A program made the position numbers and the translations under genes. A stretch of DNA of 59,373 bases, taken from positions 1 to 59,373 of the forward strand of contig USEY01000010.1 in NCBI GenBank assembly GCA_900553815.1. The letters run 5' to 3'. Every line of letters starts with the position of its first letter. Within the stretch, counting starts at the first letter, position 1. The notes beneath the pieces were generated by a model. It was not told the origin of the DNA, ran no database searches, and saw nothing but the letters and a program-made list of their open reading frames with translations. Source of the stretch: an uncultured Bacteroides sp. (GTDB taxonomy: Bacteria > Bacteroidota > Bacteroidia > Bacteroidales > Bacteroidaceae). Positions 35,501-43,344 of the stretch are shown in pieces.

Positions 35501-35943
35501 TTGACCTGAACTTTATGTTCTCTTATCAGTTTGGAGGTTATTCTTATGATACTTGGGCGCAGAAGACCGAGCATGGCGGAAACGACCTGGAAGCCAATAT
35601 TCCTATCTATTATCTGGATAACTGGAAGAAACCGGGTGACGTGGCACGCTATGAGGTCTTTATCGAAGACCCGGATGAGGCCATGAACAAGATTACAACC
35701 ACCCGCCGGTTGCACAGCACTGACTTCATCAGGCTGAAAACACTGACCTTTGGAGTGACTCTGCCCAAGGCCTGGACGCAAAAAGCCGGTTTGGACAATG
35801 TACGTCTCTATGCTTCTGCCAATAACCTGTGGACCTGGGCTGCTTATGACTACTACGACCCGGAGGCCGTAAGTGCAGGAACAGCCATCTGGGGTACACC
35901 GCCTTTGAAGACCATCACCTTTGGTTTGAATGTAAACTTTTAA
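32584..35943 (+). CDS. SusC-like TonB-dependent transporter with STN domain, PUL 2
   Basis: A 1119-residue SusC/RagA transporter. A long signal peptide (about 1-39) is followed by an STN domain (about 40-115, VTARFRNVTLDEVLWEMQKQ), which contacts FecR in the periplasm, then a carboxypeptidase-D-like domain (VTDLDGRFVLQVDKLP), TonB-box region (DEVVVTGYGTFKKSAYAGS), plug and beta-barrel ending in FGLNVNF. The STN domain, absent from the PUL 1 SusC, matches the neighbouring sigma/anti-sigma pair. SusD follows after 20 bp. The substrate is not visible from this protein alone. Confidence 0.97.
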   Translation: MNRKNVNAAMRTAKRFWMTLLVLGFIAIGFVQAAELAFAQATVTARFRNVTLDEVLWEMQKQTNLTFIYSTEEAKQVRIKDMDVNNEKVSVVLDRCLRNSGLMYTVHNGAVVIKPNHDTAGQAAATQQKVELKGVVTDAELNEPVIGANVVVMGTGKGTVTDLDGRFVLQVDKLPVTLSVSFVGYQREEVKVGTGQMLKIVLKPDYNLTDEVVVTGYGTFKKSAYAGSASTLKTDNIKDVPTVSFMDMLQGNAPGVQFSSPSGQPGAAASINIRGMGSFNASNSPLYVIDGVPVISGSINSISSDAGLDIMSTINSSDIENITIIKDAAAASLYGSRAANGVVLITTKTGKVGKPVISFKADWGMSDFAMDYRPVMNGAQRREYIYNGLKAGALRDGDTEEEAIAYADAEIDDYAPIPWCGYVNWDDVMFKKGSHQTYEASISGGTDKFKYYSSLSYLKQEGIAINSGLERISGRLNADYQATDRLKLGANILFATVNQDVYGEGTSYTSPFYSSRNAVVPSDAVYNEDGSWNRDFIRNSDRNPLLAATYDYQREYVNRAFNTVYGEYEFLKDLKFKTTLSYDYTNTKGKEWSDPRTSNGDDINGGMDKKFYEYKKMVWTNQLSYKTTLAKDHHIDVLAGYEIDDQYRDYLSGYATNFATADKNDISNGMKTESVGGSSTRTRMVSYLTRLNYDYKHKYYLGGSYRMDGSSRFHRDNRWGSFWSVSAAWRIIEEEFMKSQNNWLTDLKLRASYGVNGTLPSDYYGYMGLSSLTNGYLEQPGIIQSQIKNEDLQWETNYNLNLGIDFALFNRVNVTLEYYTRTTKNLLMDRPISMTTGFSSYLMNIGEVKNRGVELEISSTNIRTKDFSWNTVFNLSHNRNEIVKLDGMQTEIISGNQIRKVGKSYRTFYMIEFAGINPETGAPQFYTNDIDENGNYIKEITEKSSEAHAIVLDKHAEPNVVGGLTNTLRYKWFDLNFMFSYQFGGYSYDTWAQKTEHGGNDLEANIPIYYLDNWKKPGDVARYEVFIEDPDEAMNKITTTRRLHSTDFIRLKTLTFGVTLPKAWTQKAGLDNVRLYASANNLWTWAAYDYYDPEAVSAGTAIWGTPPLKTITFGLNVNF

Positions 35944-35963
35944 TTGTTTCACCCTCTTAAAAT

Positions 35964-37421
35964 ATGAATCGTATGAAAACGTTACAATATATGTTCTTCG
36001 CCCTTCTGTTGCTGGCAACCGCTTCATGTGGCAACGATTGGCTTGACTTGGAACCTTCGACCTCGGTTGATACGGAAACGAGTATCAAGGGATTGTCTGA
36101 GATTGAGTTTACTCTAAACGGTATATATAGTACCATGCAAAGTTCGGATGCTTATTCGGGACGTCTGGTATATTACGGCGATGTGACTGGTGATGACATG
36201 CAGGCAGTGAGTTCAACGAAACGTACCGGAAATTATTACCGCTTTAATTTTACCAAAGACAGTGGTCCTACCTCACATTGGTCTTATCTGTATTCCATTA
36301 TCCAGAACTGCAACATTATTCTGCTTAACATTGACAAACTGAGCATCTCAGACGATGACAAGGAGTATCGCGATGACCTGAAAGGACAGGCGTTGGCCAT
36401 TCGTGGTTTGGCTTTGTTTGACCTGACACGTATCTTCGGTTATCCTTATTTGAAAGATAACGGTGCTTCGTTGGGTGTACCCATTGTTACAGGTATTTCT
36501 ACCATTGACAGTAAGCCGTCTCGCAACACCGTAGCTCAGTGCTATGAAGCCATTATTGCCGACCTGAGCAGTAGTGTTACTTTGTTGGGTAAAGAGTTCA
36601 ATAAGGGTAAGATAAACCGTTGGGCTGCCATGACTTTGCTAAGCCGAGTGTATCTGTACAAAGGGGACAATGCCTTGGCTTTGCAGATGGCCGAAGAGGC
36701 TATCGCCGGTGCGGAGAGTAACGGATATGCTTTATGGAGCACAGAGGAATATCCTACGGCGTGGGGCAATGATGCTTCTGCTGCCAATCCAGGTGAGGTG
36801 TTGTTTGAGATTGTGAACCTCACCACAGACAGTCCGGGTAAGGAGAGTATGGGTTATCTGAACTCTTACGACGGCTATGATGATATGTGCATCACTTGTT
36901 CTTTCTATCATTTGTTGCTTGAAGACCCCGATGACGTGCGTTTGCAGTTGCTGAGTTTCGACAAGACTTATTATGCTTATGTAAACAAGTATCAGCCGCA
37001 GCAGGGTGAGAATATTACAGATGCCAATATTCCGTTGTTGCGCTTGTCGGAGGCTTATTTGAATGCTGCTGAGGCCGCTGTCAAGGTAAACGACAACGAC
37101 AAGGCTGTGAAATATCTGGATGCCATTGTGCGTCGTGCCAATCCTAACCGCACAGTTGAGGGGAAGACACTGACATTGGACGATGTGCTGAACGAACGCC
37201 GCAAGGAACTGGTGGCCGAAGGTCATCGTATGTACGATGTGATACGCAACGGACTGACCGTACATCGCATAAACGATAGTGACAAGAAACTGTCGAAGAC
37301 AAAGCATAATACCGAATACATGGATTATGACTGGAACTTCTACAAGATATTGTTGCCTATTCCTAAGAAGGAAATGGATACAAATCCCAACATGGTACAG
37401 AATCCGGGCTATAGCAATTGA
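35964..37421 (+). CDS. SusD-like outer-membrane lipoprotein, PUL 2
   Basis: A 485-residue RagB/SusD lipoprotein and surface partner of the SusC above. The lipobox is TASC (Cys about 22), followed by GNDWLDLEPST. TPR-type helices follow (YLYSIIQNCNIILLNIDKL), and the C-terminal RagB/SusD domain has NERRKELVAEGHRMYDVIR. A second in-frame ATG three codons later (35973) would also give a good signal peptide. The phosphatase gene follows after 31 bp, probably on the same transcript. Confidence 0.95.
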   Translation: MNRMKTLQYMFFALLLLATASCGNDWLDLEPSTSVDTETSIKGLSEIEFTLNGIYSTMQSSDAYSGRLVYYGDVTGDDMQAVSSTKRTGNYYRFNFTKDSGPTSHWSYLYSIIQNCNIILLNIDKLSISDDDKEYRDDLKGQALAIRGLALFDLTRIFGYPYLKDNGASLGVPIVTGISTIDSKPSRNTVAQCYEAIIADLSSSVTLLGKEFNKGKINRWAAMTLLSRVYLYKGDNALALQMAEEAIAGAESNGYALWSTEEYPTAWGNDASAANPGEVLFEIVNLTTDSPGKESMGYLNSYDGYDDMCITCSFYHLLLEDPDDVRLQLLSFDKTYYAYVNKYQPQQGENITDANIPLLRLSEAYLNAAEAAVKVNDNDKAVKYLDAIVRRANPNRTVEGKTLTLDDVLNERRKELVAEGHRMYDVIRNGLTVHRINDSDKKLSKTKHNTEYMDYDWNFYKILLPIPKKEMDTNPNMVQNPGYSN

Positions 37422-37452
37422 TTGATAACAAACTTGAAACAGTGATTGTAAT

Positions 37453-38616
37453 ATGAATAGGATAGGGATATTCATGGCGGGCAGGCTCGCCAGTCTCTTC
37501 CTTGTGTTGGCAGTGAGTTCCGGCCTTTGTGCCGGAACTCTTGGCAAAGGGGAGGACAAGAAAGCAAAGAGTGTGGAACTGACGGCCGACGGGCCGTATG
37601 TCATTCATCAGCCCGACGGAAGCATTAGGGTGATACGGGTGGACGGGGTCGGAAGTGTGTGTGACACTGTATTCCGAACGTTGCCCGAGGACTTTTGCTT
37701 GCATGTGGCTGATCATCGTGACAGCATTGCTTTCGACGTCAGCTTGCACGGCATCAGCCGGCCGCAGTGGAAGTATCCCCGGCCGGAGCGGGTGTTTGTC
37801 ATGTCCGACCCACACGGACAACTTGACTGTGTGGTAAGCCTGCTACAGGGCAACGGGGTTATTGACGAGGGGTTGCATTGGAGCTTTGGGGCGAATCACC
37901 TGGTGGTGATTGGCGACGTATTTGACCGTGGCGAGGACGTGCCGCAGATTTTCTGGCTCTTCTACAAATTGGAAGAAGAGGCGGTGCAGGCAGGCGGACG
38001 ACTGTCGCTGCTGCTGGGTAACCACGAGACGCTGGTACTGGCAGGCGACCTGCGCTATGTGAAGCCTAAGTACAAGGAGCTGGCACGACAACTGGGCATG
38101 GACTATGAGCGCCTGTTCGGCCTTGATACGGAGCTGGGACGCTGGCTGGCTACGCGCAACACCGTAGAGGTGATAGGACCTGATCTCTATGTGCATGCGG
38201 GGCTGGGGCGTGCCTTCTATGACCGTAACCTGGACTTGCCACGGGTAAATGAGGAGATGAGCCGTGCGCTGTTTCTAAAGAAGGCGCAGCGCAAGGAACT
38301 GTCGGAGCTGACGGCTTTCCTGTATGGCAATGAGGGCCCCGTGTGGTACAGGGGACTGGTGCGCACGGCGGAGAAATACAAACCTTTGGCGGCCGATTCG
38401 CTGCAACTGCTGCTACAACGCTACGGGGTGGAGCGCATCATCGTAGGGCATACCATTTTTGAGGATGTCAGTACCTTCTACGGGCAGCGGGTAATAGGTG
38501 TTAATGTGGACAATGAGGATAACCGCCGGGAAGGACGGGGACGCGGTCTGCTCATTGACGGGACAAAATATCTGGTGGTGGGCGACAAGGGAGTGTTACG
38601 TCCCTGTCTGGATTAG
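37453..38616 (+). CDS. Exported calcineurin-like metallophosphatase (Shelph-like)
   Basis: A 387-residue metallophosphoesterase with an N-terminal signal peptide (about 1-27), so it should work in the periplasm. The dinuclear metal motifs are intact: D119-P-H121 (MSDPHG), G154-DVFDRG160, G189-NHE192, and a late GHTIF. The spacing resembles the PPP-type Shewanella-like phosphatases and ApaH-like group rather than nucleotidases. It lies 31 bp after susD of PUL 2 and seems part of that operon, which is unusual and hints at a phosphorylated glycan or signalling substrate. It may instead be a general periplasmic phosphatase carried along by position. Confidence 0.88.
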   Translation: MNRIGIFMAGRLASLFLVLAVSSGLCAGTLGKGEDKKAKSVELTADGPYVIHQPDGSIRVIRVDGVGSVCDTVFRTLPEDFCLHVADHRDSIAFDVSLHGISRPQWKYPRPERVFVMSDPHGQLDCVVSLLQGNGVIDEGLHWSFGANHLVVIGDVFDRGEDVPQIFWLFYKLEEEAVQAGGRLSLLLGNHETLVLAGDLRYVKPKYKELARQLGMDYERLFGLDTELGRWLATRNTVEVIGPDLYVHAGLGRAFYDRNLDLPRVNEEMSRALFLKKAQRKELSELTAFLYGNEGPVWYRGLVRTAEKYKPLAADSLQLLLQRYGVERIIVGHTIFEDVSTFYGQRVIGVNVDNEDNRREGRGRGLLIDGTKYLVVGDKGVLRPCLD

Positions 38617-38835
38617 GCCGGCAGCTTCTGGGGGGAATTCGCAGCCATAGCCCACACGGTTTTTCATGCTGATACTGCTTGCTTGGCTCTGCATGACTTG
38701 CCACACAAAGTTCAGCCCCAATCCGAAGCTCGAGGAGGGTGGTTGACTTGTGTGGCGGTTGTCGGTATGAATGCTTCCTTGAAGCAAGCGGCCAGCAGGA
38801 TGCCACACGACAGCAGGAGGACAGTCTTTATTTTA
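38596..38835 (-). pseudogene. Possible remnant of a small lipoprotein gene
   Basis: On the minus strand a frame reads IKTVLLLSCGILLAACF, a lipoprotein-like signal, with no ATG in front (CAT AAA ATA), and it stops after about 38 residues. A different frame continues as GLGLNFVWQVMQSQASS to near 38596, overlapping the phosphatase 3' end. This looks like a frameshifted, start-less small lipoprotein gene. Evidence is thin. Confidence 0.2.
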
Positions 38836-38861
38836 TGGCCGGTCAGCCTGGGGTAACCGAA

Positions 38862-39671
38862 TCAGAAGAACAGCTTTTCGACAGCAGCGGCTACACCGTC
38901 CTCATCGTTGCTCAGGGTAATATAGTCGGCAGCTTTCTTGACGGGTTCCTGGGCATTGGCCATGGCTACACCCATGCCGGCAAAGCGTATCATGCTGAGG
39001 TCGTTGTATCCATCGCCCATGGCTACCATCTGTTCGCGGGTCATGCCCAGTTCGTCGAGTAGTACGGCCAGCGAACGTGCCTTGTCAATGCCTTGCGGAA
39101 CAAGTTCCAGGAAGAAAGGCTCGGAGCGGTAGACGCTGATGCGTCCCTGCAGGCGCAGGGATAGTTCGCTTTCGGTTCTGATGAGTTCGTCGGGGTCGCC
39201 CACGATGAGGCATTTGGGCAGAGGCTGGGGAGCATCGCGCAGGAAGTCGTCGGTAGGGCGTATCTGCATTTTGTTGAGGAAAGCCTCGTGGTGCACATAT
39301 TTGTTGTCGGGGTCTTCGGTGAGAATGAATTCGTTGTCATAGGTCAGTATGGCCTGGTTGTGGCGTACGGCGGCGGTGTAGAGTATGGGCAGGACGTCGT
39401 CGGGCAGGAGGTTCTTGTACATCAGCTGGCCCGTAGCCCAGTTGGTGATTTCACCGCCGTTGTAGGACAGAATGAAGCCTCCGTATTGCTTAAGCTGAAG
39501 CGTCTCGGCCAGGGGAGCGATGCCGTAGGTAGGACGTCCGGAGGCCAATACAATGCGTACGCCTTGCTGTTGCAGGTGCAGGAGGGTGTTGAGGTTTCGG
39601 TCGGATATTTCTTTCTTTGAGTTGGTCAGGGTGCCGTCCAGGTCGAGGACGAGCAGACGATAATTTGACAT
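38862..39671 (-). CDS. Cof-type HAD-superfamily hydrolase
   Basis: A 269-residue cytoplasmic phosphatase of the HAD IIB (Cof/YidA) group, which usually dephosphorylates sugar phosphates or cofactors such as FMN. The nucleophile motif is D10-L-D12-G-T-L-T, motif II is LASGRPTYG, and the metal motif is MGDGYNDLSMI. It has the best promoter match in the window: TTTG-N20-TATCTTTG (minus strand, 39700-39731). It is transcribed against the PUL 2 genes around it, so it is probably not a PUL member. Confidence 0.93.
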   Translation of the reverse strand: MSNYRLLVLDLDGTLTNSKKEISDRNLNTLLHLQQQGVRIVLASGRPTYGIAPLAETLQLKQYGGFILSYNGGEITNWATGQLMYKNLLPDDVLPILYTAAVRHNQAILTYDNEFILTEDPDNKYVHHEAFLNKMQIRPTDDFLRDAPQPLPKCLIVGDPDELIRTESELSLRLQGRISVYRSEPFFLELVPQGIDKARSLAVLLDELGMTREQMVAMGDGYNDLSMIRFAGMGVAMANAQEPVKKAADYITLSNDEDGVAAAVEKLFF

Positions 39672-39699
39672 ATTCTGTACACGGTTTTATTTTCGGTGT

Positions 39700-39731
39700 C
39701 AAAGATACGGCTAAGGGTTGAATTGACCAAA
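39700..39731 (-). promoter_or_regulatory. Full Bacteroides promoter for the HAD hydrolase
   Basis: On the minus strand the -33 element TTTG (39728-39731) is followed by a 20-bp spacer and the -7 element TATCTTTG (39700-39707). Confidence 0.75.
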
Positions 39732-40010
39732 CCGGGGTAGCTGATATTGGTAGCAGGGCTTCGGTGGTGGCCGCCCGTTGTGTGACGGATGTTTTGGAGG
39801 CAACGGTCAGACCAGCCATACCTGTCAGTGGCCAGAAGATGCTGGTCTCTTCTGTATGTCAGAGTTTCCGGGCAAAAAGGCTGCAATTGATTCATGAAAA
39901 GGCTTGTTTCGTTATCGGCAAGGTATGTGTAAACCTGTTATGCACAAAAAAGTAACAAAAGGACTCCTTATCCGAACGATTCATACCCTGTATTTGTGGA
40001 GGTGTTCTGT

Positions 40011-40018
40011 TATATTTG
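40011..40018 (+). promoter_or_regulatory. -7 promoter element for GH31
   Basis: TATATTTG, 28 bp before the ATG at 40047. Its position rules out the in-frame ATG-like starts upstream of it (from 39996). Confidence 0.55.
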
Positions 40019-40046
40019 CATGATGAAATTTAAAAACCCTGATATT

Positions 40047-42422
40047 ATGAAGACAAAGTTCTTAGCGGCAGCCTGGCTGATAGCTTCCTGTGGCAGCGTA
40101 TGGGCACAGCCGAAGGTGACTGACGGTACTTCCTACCTGATGAATCAGGCGGTGGATGTAAGTACCGATTTTTATGACTTGAGCAATACGATGTTTTTTG
40201 CCGATCATCTGGCTTCGTTTGACGTACAGAAGGCAGAGGGACTGGTGAATTGGAAACGCATGCATCTGCAGCCCCGGCAGGCGTTTAACACCAACTGTGC
40301 GCAGCCCCGCCAGCTGGATATGCTCGATTTCCCGACAACAGCTTATGTAAACGACCCTGAACTGAAATTCAGTCTCGACTTCGTTACCCCCCGTACGATG
40401 CGTATCCGCATGCTGACTACGCCGGTAGAGCCTAAGCCTTCGACTTCTGTGATGCTGGTCGGAGAACCGGGTACGGACAACAGCTGGAAGGCAGTGGAGA
40501 CAGACAAAAGCATTGTGTACAGCAGTGCTTATGGTACGGTGCAGATAGACAAAAATCCCTGGCGCATAGTGCTGAAGGACAGGAACGGACGGATACTGAG
40601 CCAGACGGCTTCGCTGATAGATATTGATTCTACCCAGGTGAAATACACTCCGTTCTGCTTCATCAAACGTGGCAGCGACAATGCGCGCCGCATGAATCCG
40701 GTGTTTACGCTTTCGCCGGGCAAAATGATTTTCGGTTGTGGAGAGTCGGCTACCGGGCTTAACAAGGTGGGACAGAAGCTGAATCTGTTTGTCACTGACC
40801 CGCAGGGACCTGAAACTCCCCAGATGTACAAACCCATACCTTTCTTTATGAGTAATCGGGGTTACGGTATGTTTATGCACACTTCTGCTCCGGTGACCTG
40901 CGATTTCGGGGCTACTTATATCGGACTGAACAAGCTCTTCATGGGCGATGAGAACCTCGACTTGTTTATATTCTTCGGTGAGCCCAAGGACATTCTGAAT
41001 GAATATACTGACCTGGTGGGCAAACCCGGTATGCCGCCCCTGTGGTCGTTTGGCACCTGGATGAGTCGTATCACTTACTTCAGTGAGAAGGAAGGCTATG
41101 AGGTGGCCGCCAATATCCGCAAGTACAAGTATCCGTGCGACGTCATACACTTTGATACAGGCTGGTTTGATGTAGACTGGCAGTGTGACTACAAGTTCTC
41201 CGAGACGCGTTTTGACGATCCGGAGAAGATGTTGCAGGACTTCAAGAAGCAGGGCTTCCGGGTGTGTCTGTGGCAGCTGTCCTATTTTACACCCAAGAAC
41301 AAATACTTCCAGGAACTGATAGACAAGAACCTGTATGTGAAGAACGGTAACGGTGAGTTGCCTTATGAGGATGTGGCTCTTGACTTCTCTAACCCGGAGA
41401 CCGTGAAATGGTATCAAGATAAGCTGGCCGGGCTGCTCAACATCGGTGTAAGCGCCATCAAGGTGGACTTTGGCGAGGGAGCTCCGTTGAATGGCATTTA
41501 TGCTTCGGGCAAGAGTGGATGGTACGAGCACAATCTTTATCCGCTGCGCTATAATAAGGCGGTGGCCGATATTACCAGAGAACTGCACAAGGAGAACATC
41601 ATGTGGGCACGTTCGGCCTGGGCCGGTTCGCAACGCTATCCGCTGCACTGGGGAGGCGATGCCGCTACGACCAATGCGGGCATGCTGGGCACTCTGCACT
41701 CAGGGCTTTCATTCGGTCTTTCGGGTTTCTCATTCTGGAGTCATGATATGGGTGGATTCGTTACTTCTACTCCGGAGGAACTCTATTGCCGGTGGTTGCC
41801 GTTCGGCTTCCTGACTTCTCATACACGCGCACATGGGGCACCTCCTACGGAACCCTGGCTGTATGACAGTAAGCGTGTACAGGATGTTTTCCGCCAAAGT
41901 GCCGAGATGAAATACAGACTGATGCCTTATGTATATGCGCAGGCCAAGGAATGTACCGAGAAAGGATTGCCCATGTTGCGTGCCCTGTTTGTCGAGTTTC
42001 CCGACGACCCGGGTGCATGGCGTGTGGATGACGAATATCTGTTCGGTTCTCAGATTCTGGTTGCTCCGCTACTCGAGACCGGTATGACTGAACGTACAGT
42101 GTATTTGCCAGGCGGCAAGTGGATTGACTATCAGAATGGAGATGTATATGGTCCGGGCTGGCATACCATCAAGGCCGGTAAGTTGCCCATCGTCATGCTG
42201 GTGCGTGACGGAGCTGTACTGCCCCACATCAAGTTGGCTCAGTGTACCGACCAGATGGACTGGAACAAGCTGACTCTGAAGGTATATACGGCCGACAGTA
42301 AGGAGGCGGAGGGTCTGATTTGCCTGCCTGCTGACAACATACTGCAGACCGTTAAGGTTGACTGTTCGGCCGGCAAGCCTCGTCTGGAAAGCGAAATCAA
42401 GGGTACGAAGGTATCTTTCTGA
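40047..42422 (+). CDS. GH31 alpha-glycosidase, alpha-xylosidase-like
   Basis: A 791-residue exported family 31 enzyme with a signal peptide (about 1-20, ending SVWAQ). The nucleophile is D474 in IKVDFGEGAP, close to the KTDFGE form of YicI-type alpha-xylosidases, and the acid/base is D538 in HWGGDAATT. N-terminal beta-sandwich, central barrel (from about 330, MPPLWSFGTWMSR) and C-terminal beta domains are all present, so it is full length. Alpha-xylosidase activity is likely but alpha-glucosidase cannot be excluded. With a GH43 and a GH9 remnant it suggests an ancestral xyloglucan- or arabinoxylan-directed locus. Confidence 0.92.
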   Translation: MKTKFLAAAWLIASCGSVWAQPKVTDGTSYLMNQAVDVSTDFYDLSNTMFFADHLASFDVQKAEGLVNWKRMHLQPRQAFNTNCAQPRQLDMLDFPTTAYVNDPELKFSLDFVTPRTMRIRMLTTPVEPKPSTSVMLVGEPGTDNSWKAVETDKSIVYSSAYGTVQIDKNPWRIVLKDRNGRILSQTASLIDIDSTQVKYTPFCFIKRGSDNARRMNPVFTLSPGKMIFGCGESATGLNKVGQKLNLFVTDPQGPETPQMYKPIPFFMSNRGYGMFMHTSAPVTCDFGATYIGLNKLFMGDENLDLFIFFGEPKDILNEYTDLVGKPGMPPLWSFGTWMSRITYFSEKEGYEVAANIRKYKYPCDVIHFDTGWFDVDWQCDYKFSETRFDDPEKMLQDFKKQGFRVCLWQLSYFTPKNKYFQELIDKNLYVKNGNGELPYEDVALDFSNPETVKWYQDKLAGLLNIGVSAIKVDFGEGAPLNGIYASGKSGWYEHNLYPLRYNKAVADITRELHKENIMWARSAWAGSQRYPLHWGGDAATTNAGMLGTLHSGLSFGLSGFSFWSHDMGGFVTSTPEELYCRWLPFGFLTSHTRAHGAPPTEPWLYDSKRVQDVFRQSAEMKYRLMPYVYAQAKECTEKGLPMLRALFVEFPDDPGAWRVDDEYLFGSQILVAPLLETGMTERTVYLPGGKWIDYQNGDVYGPGWHTIKAGKLPIVMLVRDGAVLPHIKLAQCTDQMDWNKLTLKVYTADSKEAEGLICLPADNILQTVKVDCSAGKPRLESEIKGTKVSF

Positions 42423-42619
42423 GTAAGAACGTAATGTTGCGGTAAACAAAGGCAGTATCTCTTTCATTTTCCAGGTACGGTGTCTGCTAGGTAAAGGCAG
42501 GCTGCATCTGTGGGTTATCCTAATGTATATCCGGAGATGTGGCCTGTTTTATAAATTCGGGTGGATGTGTTACGGCTGAACATTGCTCGATTTTATAACA
42601 TGGTTGGAATTCTGGGTAT

Positions 42620-43294
42620 ATGAGGAAATTGCTGCTGCATGCTGTAGCGGTCATGCTGCTGGCTACCGATGTGGTGGCACAGAACTTTAAGCTGAATGCT
42701 GCTGGCTGTTTTGGAAATGGAGGAGACAACGTCATGGTATTCAGTGATGTATATCCTAAGAACCATCAAGGAGAAGTGACACTGGTCAAGCACAAGATGC
42801 GAAAGACAAGGACGATTTCCTGCGTTGTCATTAACTGTAGTTTGATTTTTAGGGCATCAGGGAAGAGAGCCTTTTTCTGCTGACGTATGGAGAGTTAGTT
42901 TCACCTGTTTTTCGCATTGTCGCCTGTCTTGAAAGGGTATGACGATTCGTTGGCTTGCGATTGCCTGGATATTGCCAGCCTGTTTTGCCACTACCCGTTG
43001 CGACAACAGCGGAATATTGATTGTCAAGGTTCATGAGGGTGTTGAACTCTATCTGGCTACGAAACAGGGTTGCTATCGTGACTTCGTGCTGGTGAAAGCT
43101 GCCTACGGAGTGAACCGAGCTGACTGGTTGTATATCCCGGGTAGCGCATCCCTGGTACCAATTTCATCAGGCCTGATTTGTCCGAACTGTTGCGTTTCCC
43201 ATACTTGTGGCAGGAAGGCAAGTACTGCTTGGGAGGGCATGCCTCCTGGTTCATGTACATGGCATTGATGGCCGACAAGATATTGAATAAGTAA
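42620..43294 (+). pseudogene. Decayed GH9 glycoside hydrolase gene
   Basis: Fragments in different frames resemble parts of a large Bacteroides GH9 (cellulase-like) enzyme of roughly 800 residues. From 42620: a signal peptide, then LNAAGCFGNGGDNVMVFSDV as at the N-terminus. From about 42918: LSPVLKGYDDSLACDCLDIA. From about 43040: VELYLATKQGCYRDFVL. At 43163-43294: RFPYLWQEGKYCLGGHASWF and the natural C-terminus with stop. About 70% of the gene is gone through deletions and frameshifts. The family assignment rests on motif recognition, not a database search. It lies between GH31 and GH43 in PUL 2. Confidence 0.7.
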
Positions 43295-43344
43295 TTGTCT
43301 GAAAAGTGATTGAGTAATAAATAATTGTATTAAAACTGTATGTT

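Larger units (their letters stand above)
39672..40046. other. Divergent gap between HAD hydrolase and GH31 genes
   Basis: 375 bp holding the HAD promoter (39700-39731) and the GH31 -7 box (40011-40018). No gene is seen. Confidence 0.6.

Noticed and set aside
34858..36027. 389-codon open frame antisense to susC/susD of PUL 2
   Set aside because: It spans the junction of two well-supported genes and shows no domain.
40062..41699. 545-codon open frame antisense to GH31
   Set aside because: No recognisable domain; it lies wholly opposite a gene with intact catalytic motifs. Such shadows arise from codon bias.
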